Both the position numbers and the translations under genes were made by a program. Of a DNA stretch of 64,000 nucleotides, positions 25,830 through 34,673 are shown in pieces. Positions within the stretch are counted from its first letter, which is position 1. Every line of letters begins with the position of its first letter. The notes below the pieces were generated by a model. That model did no database searches. It had not been told where the DNA came from and was given only the letters and a program-made list of their open reading frames with translations. Origin of the DNA: Paenibacillus xylanilyticus (GTDB taxonomy: Bacteria; Bacillota; Bacilli; Paenibacillales; Paenibacillaceae); assembly GCF_013359935.1 (NCBI RefSeq), contig NZ_JABMCB010000187.1, positions 1 through 64,000 on the forward strand, read 5' to 3'.

Positions 25830-26753
25830 ATGAGGAGCGAACAACTTCAAATCGCAAAGACGTGGGAGAGAATCAGGCGAAACTGGGGACTGTACCTGCT
25901 GCTTTTTCCTGCTGTTACGTTGACGCTATTATTTGCCTACAAGCCAATGTATGGTGTGTTAATTGCATTTAAAAATTACAGTCCGGCCTTGGGAATTGAG
26001 GGCAGCCCTTGGGCAGGATTTAAATATTTTGAGAAGTTCTTTCATTCCTATCAGTTCTCGAATACCATTCGCAACACACTTCTGATTAGCTTGTACAGTC
26101 TTGCAACATTTCCAATTCCCATTATGCTGGCATTAATGGTGAACCAGATGAGAGCAGGCCGGTTCAGGAGATTCTTTCAAACCATTTCTTACATGCCTCA
26201 TTTTATTTCGACAGTGGTCATGGTAGGACTGATGCTGATTCTGCTCTCTCCCAGTACAGGTCTGGTAGGAAACATATATCAGTTGTTTGGTGGGCAGGCG
26301 CCGGATCTGATGGGTTCATCTTCGCTGTTCAGCAGTGTATACGTTTGGTCTGATGTGTGGCAGCACGCCGGGTGGGACAGCATTATTTACATTGCGGCAC
26401 TATCTGCTGTGGATCCGAGCCTCTATGAAGCTGCTACTGTGGACGGGGCGAGCAGGTGGCACAAAATTCGTTACATTGATATTCCGATGCTGCTGCCTAC
26501 CGCGATTACGCTGCTCATTTTACGGGTTGGCGGATTACTTGGGGTTGGATTCGAAAAGGTTTATCTCATGCAAAACGACTTGAATATCCTGTCCAGTGAG
26601 ATTCTGTCCACTTATGTTTACAAAATCGGCTTGCTCAGCAGTCAATACAGCTTCTCGTCTGCAATCAACCTGTTCAATACGCTCATCAATTTCATATTGC
26701 TCATCATGGTCAACCAGTTATCCAAGAAATACAGTGAAAACAGTCTATGGTAA
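25830..26753 (+). CDS. Sugar ABC importer permease, LplB type (system 2)
   Basis: The 307-residue protein has six membrane helices and the signature loop YEAATVDGASRWHKIRYIDIP. It matches LplB-type permeases. ATG 25830 is preferred because GAGAGGGGA lies 6 bases before it; an ATG at 25809 is inside that ribosome region. It is the first gene of a three-gene transporter operon (permease, permease, binding protein) divergent from its two-component system. No ATPase gene follows. Confidence 0.87.
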   Translation: MRSEQLQIAKTWERIRRNWGLYLLLFPAVTLTLLFAYKPMYGVLIAFKNYSPALGIEGSPWAGFKYFEKFFHSYQFSNTIRNTLLISLYSLATFPIPIMLALMVNQMRAGRFRRFFQTISYMPHFISTVVMVGLMLILLSPSTGLVGNIYQLFGGQAPDLMGSSSLFSSVYVWSDVWQHAGWDSIIYIAALSAVDPSLYEAATVDGASRWHKIRYIDIPMLLPTAITLLILRVGGLLGVGFEKVYLMQNDLNILSSEILSTYVYKIGLLSSQYSFSSAINLFNTLINFILLIMVNQLSKKYSENSLW

Positions 26754-26766
26754 AGGGGGAAGCGAA

Positions 26767-27687
26767 ATGAACGCCATGGAACCCGTAATAATAAACAAAA
26801 CTCCCCGTGCCAAAAGGCGGCCACGCCTCTCCTTTGGTGAGACCCTGCTGTATGTCTTTGCCGTTCTTTTTCTGATCGTGGTCATCTATCCTATCTATTT
26901 TATTGTGATTGCTTCGTTCAGCGATCCTTCAGCTGTGGCTAACGGACAGGTTTGGGTGTTTCCCAAGGGTTTTACACTGGAAGGTTATAAGGAACTGCTG
27001 CGGCACGAGAACATCTGGATCGGCTATCGCAATACCATTATGTACACGGTGGTGGGAACGCTTATTGGACTAATTGTCAATGTATCGGCGGCTTATGCAT
27101 TATCGAGGAAGGATTTGGTTGGCCGCAAATTTTTCTCACTGTTTTTTATCTTTACGATGTTTTTTAGCGGTGGACTGATTCCAACTTTTTTGACGATACG
27201 TGATTTTAACTTGTATAACACATTTTTGGTCATGGTGCTTCCGTTCTCTGTGGTGGTATTTGACATGATTGTCGCCCGGACATTTTTCCAGACGAGTATA
27301 CCGAATGACCTATGGGAGGCAGCCCAGATTGACGGCTGTGGCAATCTCAGATATTTCATATTGATCGTATTACCGCTGTCCAAAGCCATTCTTGCCGTAT
27401 TGGGATTATGGATTGCTGTGGGGTATTGGAATTCCTATTTCAACGCCCTAATTTATTTGAAAGACCCCAATCTGTACCCGCTTCAACTCATATTGCGCAA
27501 CATCCTGATTACGAATCAGATGCAGTCCGGAATGGGAACCGGTGAAGCGGCACAAGTCGCTCTGCGTCTGGCCAATTTAATGAGATACTCCGTAATCATC
27601 ATCGCTACTGTTCCAATTATGTGTGTGTATCCCTTCATTCAGAAATATTTCAATCAGGGGGTGATGATTGGCGCGGTGAAGGAGTAA
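26767..27687 (+). CDS. Sugar ABC importer permease, YtcP type (system 2)
   Basis: The 306-residue partner permease has six helices, a basic N-terminal tail and the signature loop WEAAQIDGCGNLRYFILIVLP, ending in GAVKE. AAAGGGGGAAG lies 5 bases before the ATG at 26767. The gap to the first permease is 13 bp. Substrate unknown. A Cys replaces the usual Ala after DG in the loop, which should not matter for function. Confidence 0.87.
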   Translation: MNAMEPVIINKTPRAKRRPRLSFGETLLYVFAVLFLIVVIYPIYFIVIASFSDPSAVANGQVWVFPKGFTLEGYKELLRHENIWIGYRNTIMYTVVGTLIGLIVNVSAAYALSRKDLVGRKFFSLFFIFTMFFSGGLIPTFLTIRDFNLYNTFLVMVLPFSVVVFDMIVARTFFQTSIPNDLWEAAQIDGCGNLRYFILIVLPLSKAILAVLGLWIAVGYWNSYFNALIYLKDPNLYPLQLILRNILITNQMQSGMGTGEAAQVALRLANLMRYSVIIIATVPIMCVYPFIQKYFNQGVMIGAVKE

Positions 27688-27726
27688 GCCAGCTTAAGAT
27701 CAAATACGAATCTGGGGGGTTCCAAC

Positions 27727-29340
27727 ATGCGGAAAAAGATGAGCAAGACGTTATTCACCCGAATAAGTAGCCTGCTTCTCGTATCGGTCATGCTGGTAAG
27801 CGTGGTTGGGTGCAGTAGTGGAACTAGTGGTGAGACCACTGAAACTACAGTAACAAGTGATTTTAACCAGGAAGGTCTGCCGATCGTCAATAATCCGGTC
27901 ACACTTAAAGTGCTGACAGTTCGCTGGGGCAATATGGGGGATACCTTTACCCAGAATCAGTGGCTGAAGGATCTGGAGAAAAACTCCAATGTGCATATTG
28001 AGTGGCAGGTCATGTCCTCCAACGACTGGGGGGAACAAAAATCGATTATGCTTGCCAGTGGCACGCTTCCGGATATTATTCTCGGGGATCAGGTGTTCAG
28101 TGATTCGGATATTGTGAACAATCTGAGCTATTTCCGTCCGCTGGATGAGTATATCGACTCCTATATGCCTAACTTAAAAGCAGCCATGGAAGAAACGCCC
28201 GAAATGAAAAAAATCAGTACATTTCCCGACGGCAAAATTTATTCCATGCCAACCAGGCTGCCTGCCCGTCCAAAAAGCAGAAATCAGCCTGTGATTAACA
28301 AGGAATGGCTCGACAAGCTCGGGTTAAAGGCGCCACAGACAACAGAAGAGCTATATCAGGTGCTAAAAGCATTCAAAGAACAGGATCCTAACGGAAATGG
28401 CAAACCGGACGAAATTCCTTATACGGAAACGGGGCTTAATGTGGATTTTCTGAATCCATTCGGAATCACGGACATCAACGGAAGCAGCATGATGATACAA
28501 GAAGGGAAGCCGGTGTTTTACCCCACAACCGAAGCTTACAAGGAAGCACTTGCCTATACCCATAAACTGTACGCTGAAGGATTAATTGACCAGGAATTAT
28601 TCACGCATGATAATACTATGACATCCGCCAAGTGGCAAAATGCAGATATTCCGATTGTTGGCTTCAGCAACCAATGGACACCGGATGCTGTCTTTGGAAA
28701 ATGGAGCGACCAATATGAGGCCATTGCGCCCATCGCTGGACCTGACGGCAAACGGTATCAGCCGGGCGACCCGGGTGGCATGAATCTGGCCCGTAACGAG
28801 CTGCTCATTACGACTTCCTGCACTGTTCCGGAAGTTGCCGCACGCTGGGCAGATCAGTTCTATACGAACGAGGCCAGCATCCAGAATTTCTGGGGTGCCA
28901 TTGGGACCGTAATTCAGAAAAATGAGGATAGCACCTACACATTGATGGACCCGCCTGCAGGTACTAGCGCCGATGCATGGTACTGGGATCAATCTTTGCG
29001 TGATTTTGGACCCAAATATGTAAGCCCTTCCTTCGAAGATAAAATAAAGCTGAATCCCCAGGCTGGGGATGGACTTAAGCTGCAGATCGATCAACTGGGA
29101 AGTGCGGATGTAACCACGCCATATCCGAAGGTCATGTATAATGCGGAAGAATTCCAGGAGCTGCCGACATTGACGACTGATATTGACGGATACGTGGCGA
29201 CGATGCGTGCCCAGTGGGTAACCAAAGGCGGGATCGAAGAAGGCTGGGATGCTTACATCCAAAAGCTGAACGATATGGGTCTGGAGCAATTATTGAAGAT
29301 CCGTACAGATGCATACGAACGTTACATGAATGTCAAATAA
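27727..29340 (+). CDS. Sugar-binding lipoprotein of ABC importer (system 2)
   Basis: The 537-residue protein has a lipoprotein signal ending VSVVGC with C29 lipidated, then a large family 1-type solute-binding fold related to the lipoproteins at 20418 and 38534. A DPNGNGKPDEIPY loop resembles calcium-binding loops seen in relatives. CTGGGGGG precedes the ATG. It is the last gene of the operon; a strong terminator follows within 40 bp. It collects an unknown oligosaccharide at the outer membrane face. Confidence 0.88.
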   Translation: MRKKMSKTLFTRISSLLLVSVMLVSVVGCSSGTSGETTETTVTSDFNQEGLPIVNNPVTLKVLTVRWGNMGDTFTQNQWLKDLEKNSNVHIEWQVMSSNDWGEQKSIMLASGTLPDIILGDQVFSDSDIVNNLSYFRPLDEYIDSYMPNLKAAMEETPEMKKISTFPDGKIYSMPTRLPARPKSRNQPVINKEWLDKLGLKAPQTTEELYQVLKAFKEQDPNGNGKPDEIPYTETGLNVDFLNPFGITDINGSSMMIQEGKPVFYPTTEAYKEALAYTHKLYAEGLIDQELFTHDNTMTSAKWQNADIPIVGFSNQWTPDAVFGKWSDQYEAIAPIAGPDGKRYQPGDPGGMNLARNELLITTSCTVPEVAARWADQFYTNEASIQNFWGAIGTVIQKNEDSTYTLMDPPAGTSADAWYWDQSLRDFGPKYVSPSFEDKIKLNPQAGDGLKLQIDQLGSADVTTPYPKVMYNAEEFQELPTLTTDIDGYVATMRAQWVTKGGIEEGWDAYIQKLNDMGLEQLLKIRTDAYERYMNVK

Positions 29341-29376
29341 GTTTGGCAACGATGATCACATCAGTGATAGAACATA

Positions 29377-29419
29377 CAAAAGGATGCATCTCCATATGTG
29401 GAGGCATCCTTTTGTTCTT
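29377..29419 (+). terminator. Terminator of transporter operon 2
   Basis: CAAAAGGATGC-TCTCCA pairs with TGGAG-GCATCCTTTTG and continues into TTCTTG. Confidence 0.8.
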
Positions 29420-29732
29420 GTTACTTGCGTTTTAACAATAAAACGCCGCTGATCGTGGACGTTCTTTTACGGTATACGATTTTAAAACCGATGTCATTGC
29501 TCGATATGAAGTAGGTATGCTGCAGGTGTTCCATAGATTATTCAAAACAGCTTGGTAAGAATTAATAGTTGGAGGAGGGGGGATGAGAGGGTACATGACC
29601 GCTACTAAGGAAGCCTTACGGTGAGTAATAGTTTGTATTCATGGGATGAGATAAGGAAGAGAAGGATCTCATACCGAGATCCCTTTCCTGGTTCTTGAAC
29701 CGTTTCGCTCCACCCGGCAATATCACGCCAGA

Positions 29733-29861
29733 TTACTTTTTCGTGCCGTGCTGCTTGGTAGGCAGCTTGTCGCTGGGCGTTCCTTTGCCATTGTTCTTGT
29801 TATGACGGGCCTTCTCAGCATTCTCATTGACCTTTTGTACAAATTCGTGGGTGCTCTCCAT
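29733..29861 (-). CDS. DUF4023 micro-protein
   Basis: A 42-residue protein, MESTHEFVQKVNENAEKARH then a Lys/Asn-rich centre and SDKLPTKQHGTKK. The ending LPxKQH and the MESTHEFV start match the DUF4023 family of very small basic Bacillales proteins. AAAGGAG lies 12 bases before the ATG, somewhat far. Function unknown in the family. A small hairpin (GGATCTC/GAGATCC, 29664-29682) beyond its stop could terminate the transcript. The surrounding 29420-29732 and 29862-30000 show no other gene. Confidence 0.75.
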   Translation of the reverse strand: MESTHEFVQKVNENAEKARHNKNNGKGTPSDKLPTKQHGTKK

Positions 29862-30013
29862 GAACGAATGCAGCTCCTTTGCGATCAAAATGTGTACCCG
29901 GATCTTAATATAACCATTGGAAGTCCATTATATGAAACTGGACAAGGGCGGGGACGATGTCTAAACTGGAATGTAGCAAACGATACATAATAAGAAGGAG
30001 CGCGGGTCCGATC

Positions 30014-30766
30014 ATGCTGCAGAAATTCGGTTTTACCCAATATGAAAGTCAGGTGTATGAGGCTATTTTTGCCCAGGAAGAACCGCTTGATGCATCATCG
30101 ATTGTCAATCACTCCAATGTTCCCAAAGCCAAGATTTATGAAGTGCTCAATCGGCTTATCGATAAAGGCATTGTATTGACCACGATGCATGGCAAGAAAA
30201 AACTGTACACGGCAGTTGATCTTCAGTCCATTATTTTAAAAATCAGAGCGGACTTTGAGAAGGATATTGAGGAATTAAAGACCTATAAGATCAAACGAAC
30301 GTTCACGGATGAGCATATCTGGACGCTAAAGGATGAAACATCGATTGGTTCCAATATCGAGCAGCTCATTGAGGAGGCTGATTCATCGATTCTTTTTTTG
30401 GCCTGGAATGAGAAGATGGAGAACTATCGTACGCTTCTGGAGCAAAAGGAACAGCAGGGGGTCCACGTTGAGGTCCTGTCTGTGGGAGGATTAGAGACGT
30501 CCCTGACTCATAAATATGCATTAATCCCCATCCTGGACAAGCTGGAACCGCTGCAGCTGCTCATCGTTGACCATAGCTATCTGTTGTTTGCTGGGATGGA
30601 GCATGATTCATGGAAAGCAATCAAGACCATGTCCAAGCCGATCGTCAAAGCGATGACGGATTATTTCTATCATGATATTGCCCTTACTCAAATAACCAAA
30701 AAGTATGGGGATCAGCTGCTGCAGGATGAAGAAATATCCAAGTTGTTGGCCAGGCTGATTTATTAG
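30014..30766 (+). CDS. TrmB-family transcriptional regulator
   Basis: The 250-residue protein opens with a winged helix typical of TrmB: LQKFGFTQYESQVYEAIF and VPKAKIYEVLNRLIDKGIV. The rest is the PLD-like effector region (about 105-245) that binds sugars or other ligands in known members. ATG 30014 is chosen because homology begins there; GAAGGAG lies 13 bases upstream, and a start at 29957 would add 19 atypical residues. The MFS gene downstream, separated by a terminator and with its own promoter overlapped by a palindrome, is the likeliest target. Confidence 0.8.
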   Translation: MLQKFGFTQYESQVYEAIFAQEEPLDASSIVNHSNVPKAKIYEVLNRLIDKGIVLTTMHGKKKLYTAVDLQSIILKIRADFEKDIEELKTYKIKRTFTDEHIWTLKDETSIGSNIEQLIEEADSSILFLAWNEKMENYRTLLEQKEQQGVHVEVLSVGGLETSLTHKYALIPILDKLEPLQLLIVDHSYLLFAGMEHDSWKAIKTMSKPIVKAMTDYFYHDIALTQITKKYGDQLLQDEEISKLLARLIY

Positions 30767-30798
30767 AAAACTATTCTTTTATGAATAGTTTTTTTTTT
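30767..30798 (+). terminator. Terminator after the TrmB gene
   Basis: AAAACTATTC pairs with GAATAGTTTT over a 6-nt loop, followed by a run of T to 30798. It also shows that the ATG at 30781 inside it is not the start of the next gene. Confidence 0.85.
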
Positions 30799-30799
30799 A

Positions 30800-30840
30800 T
30801 TGAAATCTCACTCTTTATAGGTTACTATCGTAGTTGTAAC
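30800..30840 (+). promoter_or_regulatory. MFS gene promoter with overlapping operator
   Basis: TTGAAA (30800-30805), 17 bp, TACTAT (30823-30828). The -10 lies inside GTTACTATCGTAGTTGTAAC (30821-30840), an imperfect inverted repeat with GTTAC/GTAAC ends that looks like a repressor site. Confidence 0.55.
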
Positions 30841-30861
30841 TTTTGGGGAGGATTCAAAAAC

Positions 30862-32025
30862 ATGAACAATAAAGTGTACCTGCTTGCGATTGCGGCTTTT
30901 GTGGTTGGAACCGTAGAGCTTATTTTGGGCGGAATTCTGGACCTGATTGCCACAGATCTTCATCTGACTCTGGCGAAAGCCGGATATTTAATTTCCATCT
31001 TTTCGTTGGTTTATGCCATATCTGCACCTATTCTGTTAAACGTAACGGCCAGATTTGAACGTAAAAAGGTATATATGTGTACGCTGCTGATCTTCCTGGT
31101 CAGTAACCTCATTTCCGCATTCAGTACCAGCTTTTATATACTGATGGCGGGCAGGGCACTTGGTGCTGCAGCAGGCTCGCTTATTTTTGTGCTTTCCCTT
31201 ACACTGGCTGCGCGAATTGTGGAGCCGCAGTACAAAGGGCGTGCCGTAGGAATCATCACCATGGGGGGGAGTGCTTCGCTCATTCTGGGTGTGCCGCTCG
31301 GAATTTTCGTAGGTAATCTGGCCGGATGGCGCGAAGTCTTTTTGTTCATAGCCATTCTTACTGCCATTGTGATGGTGGCTATTGGGATGGTCATGGAACG
31401 TGTACAGCCAATTCCTGTAGTCTCACTCAAGAGGCAGTTTGCTGCCCTTTGGAATCCGAAAATGCTGGCAATCCACGTTACCACCTTGCTGGTTCTCGCG
31501 GGTCACTTGACGTTATATGCGTATTTCACACCGTTTCTCCAGGAAACATTGGGTGCTGGTTCTACCATGGTCACCTTTATCTATATGATGTTTGGCATCG
31601 CAGCTGTAGCAGGTGGGGGAATTGGCGGCATGTTATCGGATCGCCTGCATCCGGCAAAAGCGATTGTGATTGTGTTGATTCCTTTCATCGTGAGCATGGC
31701 TGCCATTCCATTCAGCATTGAACTGCCATTGATTGCATTCATGCTCCTGTTAAGTATCTGGAGTGCCTTGAGCTGGACGGTTACGCCGGTACAGAACAGT
31801 CTGATTATGAAAACATCTCCGGAAACAGCTGAAACGTTAATCAGCACCAACTCGGGGATCGCCCACGCAGGGATTGCCTTCGGCACGTATATCGGCGGTA
31901 TCGTGATTAATCACTCATCCATTTTATACAACGGCTGGGTAGGATCCGTTCTCATACTGCTGGGATTGGTATCCGCCATTTATGCAATTAGTCGCAAGGA
32001 AGAGGCCATACAGGCAGCTGCATAG
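30862..32025 (+). CDS. MFS efflux transporter (DHA1 family)
   Basis: The 387-residue protein has twelve membrane helices and the DHA1 hallmarks: a loop 2-3 ARFERKKVYM motif and the helix 5 region GGSASLILGVPLG (motif C type) seen in proton-driven drug or metabolite exporters such as YbcL/NepI-type pumps. The substrate is not apparent. GGGGAGGA lies 10 bases before ATG 30862. The regulator upstream is likely to control it. A strong hairpin terminator follows. Confidence 0.82.
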   Translation: MNNKVYLLAIAAFVVGTVELILGGILDLIATDLHLTLAKAGYLISIFSLVYAISAPILLNVTARFERKKVYMCTLLIFLVSNLISAFSTSFYILMAGRALGAAAGSLIFVLSLTLAARIVEPQYKGRAVGIITMGGSASLILGVPLGIFVGNLAGWREVFLFIAILTAIVMVAIGMVMERVQPIPVVSLKRQFAALWNPKMLAIHVTTLLVLAGHLTLYAYFTPFLQETLGAGSTMVTFIYMMFGIAAVAGGGIGGMLSDRLHPAKAIVIVLIPFIVSMAAIPFSIELPLIAFMLLLSIWSALSWTVTPVQNSLIMKTSPETAETLISTNSGIAHAGIAFGTYIGGIVINHSSILYNGWVGSVLILLGLVSAIYAISRKEEAIQAAA

Positions 32026-32037
32026 AGATTATGAAAG

Positions 32038-32085
32038 AAAGAGTACGCCAGTCTATCGAATTTAATAGATGGGTGTGCTCTTTTT
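32038..32085 (+). terminator. Terminator of the MFS gene
   Basis: A long stem, AAAGAG-AC-CC-TCTAT against ATAGA-GG-GT-CTCTTT, runs into TTTTTG. It precedes the ROK gene and argues against a start at 32031 for that gene. Confidence 0.8.
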
Positions 32086-32175
32086 GTGATACATCCGACG
32101 AATTTCAATGGATTTGGATGAAAAGAATCGGATATCTCTGCATGTCGTTTTTCTTCACTTTCAAGATATTGTATA

Positions 32176-32196
32176 GTTACTACATGACGTTGAAAC
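32176..32196 (+). promoter_or_regulatory. GTTACTA...GTTGAAAC element before the ROK gene
   Basis: GTTACTACATGACGTTGAAA-C resembles the presumed operator of the MFS gene (30821-30840) and lies just upstream of the ROK ribosome site. A shared regulator is possible. Confidence 0.35.
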
Positions 32197-32213
32197 GTGG
32201 AGGCATGGATGGA

Positions 32214-33221
32214 ATGAAAATAGCGAACGCGATTTTGATGAAAGAAATCAATATAAACAACGTGCGCCAAGTTATGAAACGGGTTGAGACAGCCACCAAA
32301 CCACAGCTTGCTTCATTAACCAAATTAAGTGTGGTTACGGTGAACTCACTGGTAAAAGAGTTATGTGAGAAGGGAGAGCTCTTCGAGGATGAGACGATCC
32401 CTTCCAACGGAGGCAGACCTGCTCTAACGTACCGTTACAACTATGATTTCAGTCTCGCTCTGGTGATGTATATGAATGACAAGCAGGGGCAGGATGTGAT
32501 TACGGCAACCGTTATTAATTTGGAAAACCACATTCTGCTGAAAGAAGAGCATACCATGCCTGTTTTTGATCAGACACAATTCCATGTCATTATTGAACAA
32601 ATACTGGCTCAGTTTCCCTCGATTAAAGGGATTGGAATCGGAATTCCCGGACAAACGGTGAATGGGGAGATAACGGTAAGCAGCCATCAGCAGTTAAAAG
32701 GAATTCGTTTGGTTGAGGATATTGAAGCGAAATTTGGGCTCCCGGTGATGGTAGAGAATGATGTGAACGCGGCAGTCAGCGGTTATTGTTCCCTGCAGGA
32801 ACTGGATGAGGAGGATCACAGTGTAATCGGAATCTATTTCCCAACGCAATATCCTCCGGGCATGGGCATCTATCTGAATGGAAAAGTAGTCAAAGGCAGG
32901 AACGGCATGGCGGGAGAGATCAAATTTCTTCCCATGAAAATGGATTGGTACAGTCCCATGGAACCGCAAGTGTTTGCTGAAAAGGTATATATCATTATAC
33001 AAACCGTGAATGCGATCCTTGCACCGGACAGAGTAGTGGTCTATCAAAAACAGGTAGAAGCAGATGCGTTTATTCGTGGATGGGAAGCATATCAGGCAGA
33101 GCAGTTAATGCCTGTCTTTCCTGAGGTGATTCTGAACGAATCTTTCCAGGAACATTTTGAAGCAGGCATGCGGTGGTTAACCTTAAAAGAGCTTGAACCA
33201 ACCGTAATTCAAATTAATTGA
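32214..33221 (+). CDS. ROK-family protein (NagC/XylR-like regulator)
   Basis: The 335-residue protein starts with a winged helix (about 10-65, KPQLASLTKLSVVTVNSLVK) followed by a ROK kinase-like fold with GIGIGIPGQTVNGEI and VENDVNAAVSGY, where the Asp fits the sugar-binding residue. The Cys-rich zinc motif (CxCGxxGC) of typical ROK members is missing; KGRNGMAGEIKFLP is followed directly by non-Cys sequence. ATG 32214 follows GGAGG by 10 bases; the ORF extends upstream to 32031 but that part overlaps a terminator. It is likely a sugar-responsive repressor of a nearby gene. Confidence 0.8.
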   Translation: MKIANAILMKEININNVRQVMKRVETATKPQLASLTKLSVVTVNSLVKELCEKGELFEDETIPSNGGRPALTYRYNYDFSLALVMYMNDKQGQDVITATVINLENHILLKEEHTMPVFDQTQFHVIIEQILAQFPSIKGIGIGIPGQTVNGEITVSSHQQLKGIRLVEDIEAKFGLPVMVENDVNAAVSGYCSLQELDEEDHSVIGIYFPTQYPPGMGIYLNGKVVKGRNGMAGEIKFLPMKMDWYSPMEPQVFAEKVYIIIQTVNAILAPDRVVVYQKQVEADAFIRGWEAYQAEQLMPVFPEVILNESFQEHFEAGMRWLTLKELEPTVIQIN

Positions 33222-33266
33222 TCTTTTTTCGTTATCAATTGATCGAGCGAGAAACAACTTGAACTC

Positions 33267-33292
33267 AGCCGCGCATTTCGCGGCTTATTTTC
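33267..33292 (+). terminator. Terminator of the ROK gene
   Basis: AGCCGCG pairs with CGCGGCT over a 5-nt loop, followed by TATTTTC. Confidence 0.7.
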
Positions 33293-33442
33293 ATTGACCG
33301 AAGGAGTAGTTTAATCATGCCGATGCAGATTCATTAATTATTCAAATTTGAACCATATTTCAATCCAAGCCATGCGGTATACTGAATGAGGAGAACGTTA
33401 CATAATTCACAAACCATGATTGGAAAGGTGAGATTGGATTTT

Positions 33443-33736
33443 ATGGGAACTGTGACTGGCCGATTTAAAATAGCAGGAATATGGGAAGGGATATCCCTCC
33501 TCTTACTGATTCTGATTGCTATGCCTTTGAAATATTTTGCTGATATCTCTTCTCCGGTGACCATTATGGGCATGATTCACGGGATACTGTTTCCGCTGTA
33601 TTTTATTACACTGGTACACCTGGCTGTTGTAAACCGGTGGAAGGCATCACGCTGGTTCATGGGCGTTGTGGCTGGTTTGCTGCCGTTTGGAACATTTGTA
33701 TTTGAATCATATCTGAAAAAAAGAGACTGGAAATAA
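33443..33736 (+). CDS. DUF3817 membrane protein
   Basis: The 97-residue protein fits DUF3817 (YdzA-like): GRFKIAGIWEGISLLLLI at the start, then MPLKYFAD, GMIHGILFPLYF and LLPFGTFVFE, with three membrane helices. The family is linked in some proteins to other transporters but has no known activity. I chose ATG 33443 (AAAGGTGA 11 bases upstream) over the longer reading from 33386, because family homology starts at this Met. Confidence 0.78.
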   Translation: MGTVTGRFKIAGIWEGISLLLLILIAMPLKYFADISSPVTIMGMIHGILFPLYFITLVHLAVVNRWKASRWFMGVVAGLLPFGTFVFESYLKKRDWK

Positions 33737-33753
33737 ACTTCATATTTCAGCAT

Positions 33754-33808
33754 AAAAAAGGCGATCAGCTTCCAATTGAATTTTTGGGAAGGAGAGACGT
33801 CTTTTTTC
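33754..33808 (+). terminator. Terminator of the DUF3817 gene
   Basis: AAAAAAGGCG-CTTCC pairs with GGGAAG-CGTCTTTTTT; the stem has internal bulges but ends in a T tract. Confidence 0.65.
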
Positions 33809-33937
33809 GTTACCTGGACTGTTTTTAAATTAAATTTCTTGACTTTTACCAGCAGTTAGGCAGGTACTTGACAGGGGTATGGTATAGTATAAAAAGTTTG
33901 GGTTACTAGAATCAAGATGTAAAGTAGGAGGTTTATC

Positions 33938-34543
33938 GTGTACCAATACAAGGATCAGGAATATGAATCGGTGCATTTTGACGGGCACGACTTAAGATAT
34001 GGAGAGCTTGTGCGCTGTATTTTCAAGCAGTGTACCTTTATGAATGCCTCGATGGAGGAAATCGAGACAAGCAGTTGTCGGTTTATTGAATGTGATTTTA
34101 GAGGGGCGAGCCTGAACGGATCATTTCATACCGAATCCGCTTTTGAGAACTGTACATTTAACGGAGCCAACCTGTTTGTTTCCAAATTTACGTCCTGTAA
34201 AATGACCGGATCCGATTTCTCGGGGGCGCAGATGGATGGCGTAACCCTCATTCAGGGGGATTGGTCCTATACGAATCTGAGACATACAAAGCTGGGCAAA
34301 CAGGATCTGCGAGGCATTCGATTCTATGAAACGGATTTCTCCGATACCGATCTTGGTAAGGCAGATCTAAGAGACTGTGACATGACCAGAGCAACACTGA
34401 GCAGAGCCAAGCTTCTGGGAGCGGATCTCCGCGGTGCCAATCTGGAAGGAATTGATTTGAAATCATTGGACGTCAAGGGTGCACGAATAGACAGGGAACA
34501 AGCGATTCTGTTTATGCGTTCGTATGGTGCGAAGGTAGATTGA
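33938..34543 (+). CDS. Pentapeptide-repeat protein
   Basis: The 201-residue protein is built almost entirely of A(D/N)LXX-type pentapeptides (for example FRGASLNGS, LGKADLRDCDM, LLGADLRGANLEGIDL), which fold into a right-handed four-sided beta helix. Length and plan resemble Qnr/McbG-like proteins that mimic DNA and protect gyrase, but many such proteins have other or unknown roles. A GTG start follows TAGGAGGT by 5 bases. An extended -10 (TGGTATAGT, 33880-33888) upstream may be the promoter. Many Cys residues (about 8) in the first half are unusual. Resistance is not established by sequence alone. Confidence 0.82.
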   Translation: MYQYKDQEYESVHFDGHDLRYGELVRCIFKQCTFMNASMEEIETSSCRFIECDFRGASLNGSFHTESAFENCTFNGANLFVSKFTSCKMTGSDFSGAQMDGVTLIQGDWSYTNLRHTKLGKQDLRGIRFYETDFSDTDLGKADLRDCDMTRATLSRAKLLGADLRGANLEGIDLKSLDVKGARIDREQAILFMRSYGAKVD

Positions 34544-34553
34544 ACTAAAATGT

Positions 34554-34600
34554 AAATGGACACAAGCCTGCAGGAATCTACGGGTTCGTGTCCATTTTCG
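34554..34600 (+). terminator. Terminator of the pentapeptide gene
   Basis: AAATGGACAC pairs perfectly with GTGTCCATTT across a long loop and ends TTCG. It may also serve the small peptide gene on the minus strand. Confidence 0.75.
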
Positions 34601-34673
34601 TGTCATCATGAAGCAGATTGATCTATGTGTTAGCTCTAAGAAGTAGGTAATGGGGTAGTATTAGCAACGAGGG

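Noticed and set aside
30781-30861. N-terminal extension of the MFS pump
   Set aside because: It starts inside a terminator hairpin; GGGGAGGA supports 30862.
32031-32213. N-terminal extension of the ROK protein
   Set aside because: It covers the MFS terminator and presumed operator, and the ribosome site supports 32214.
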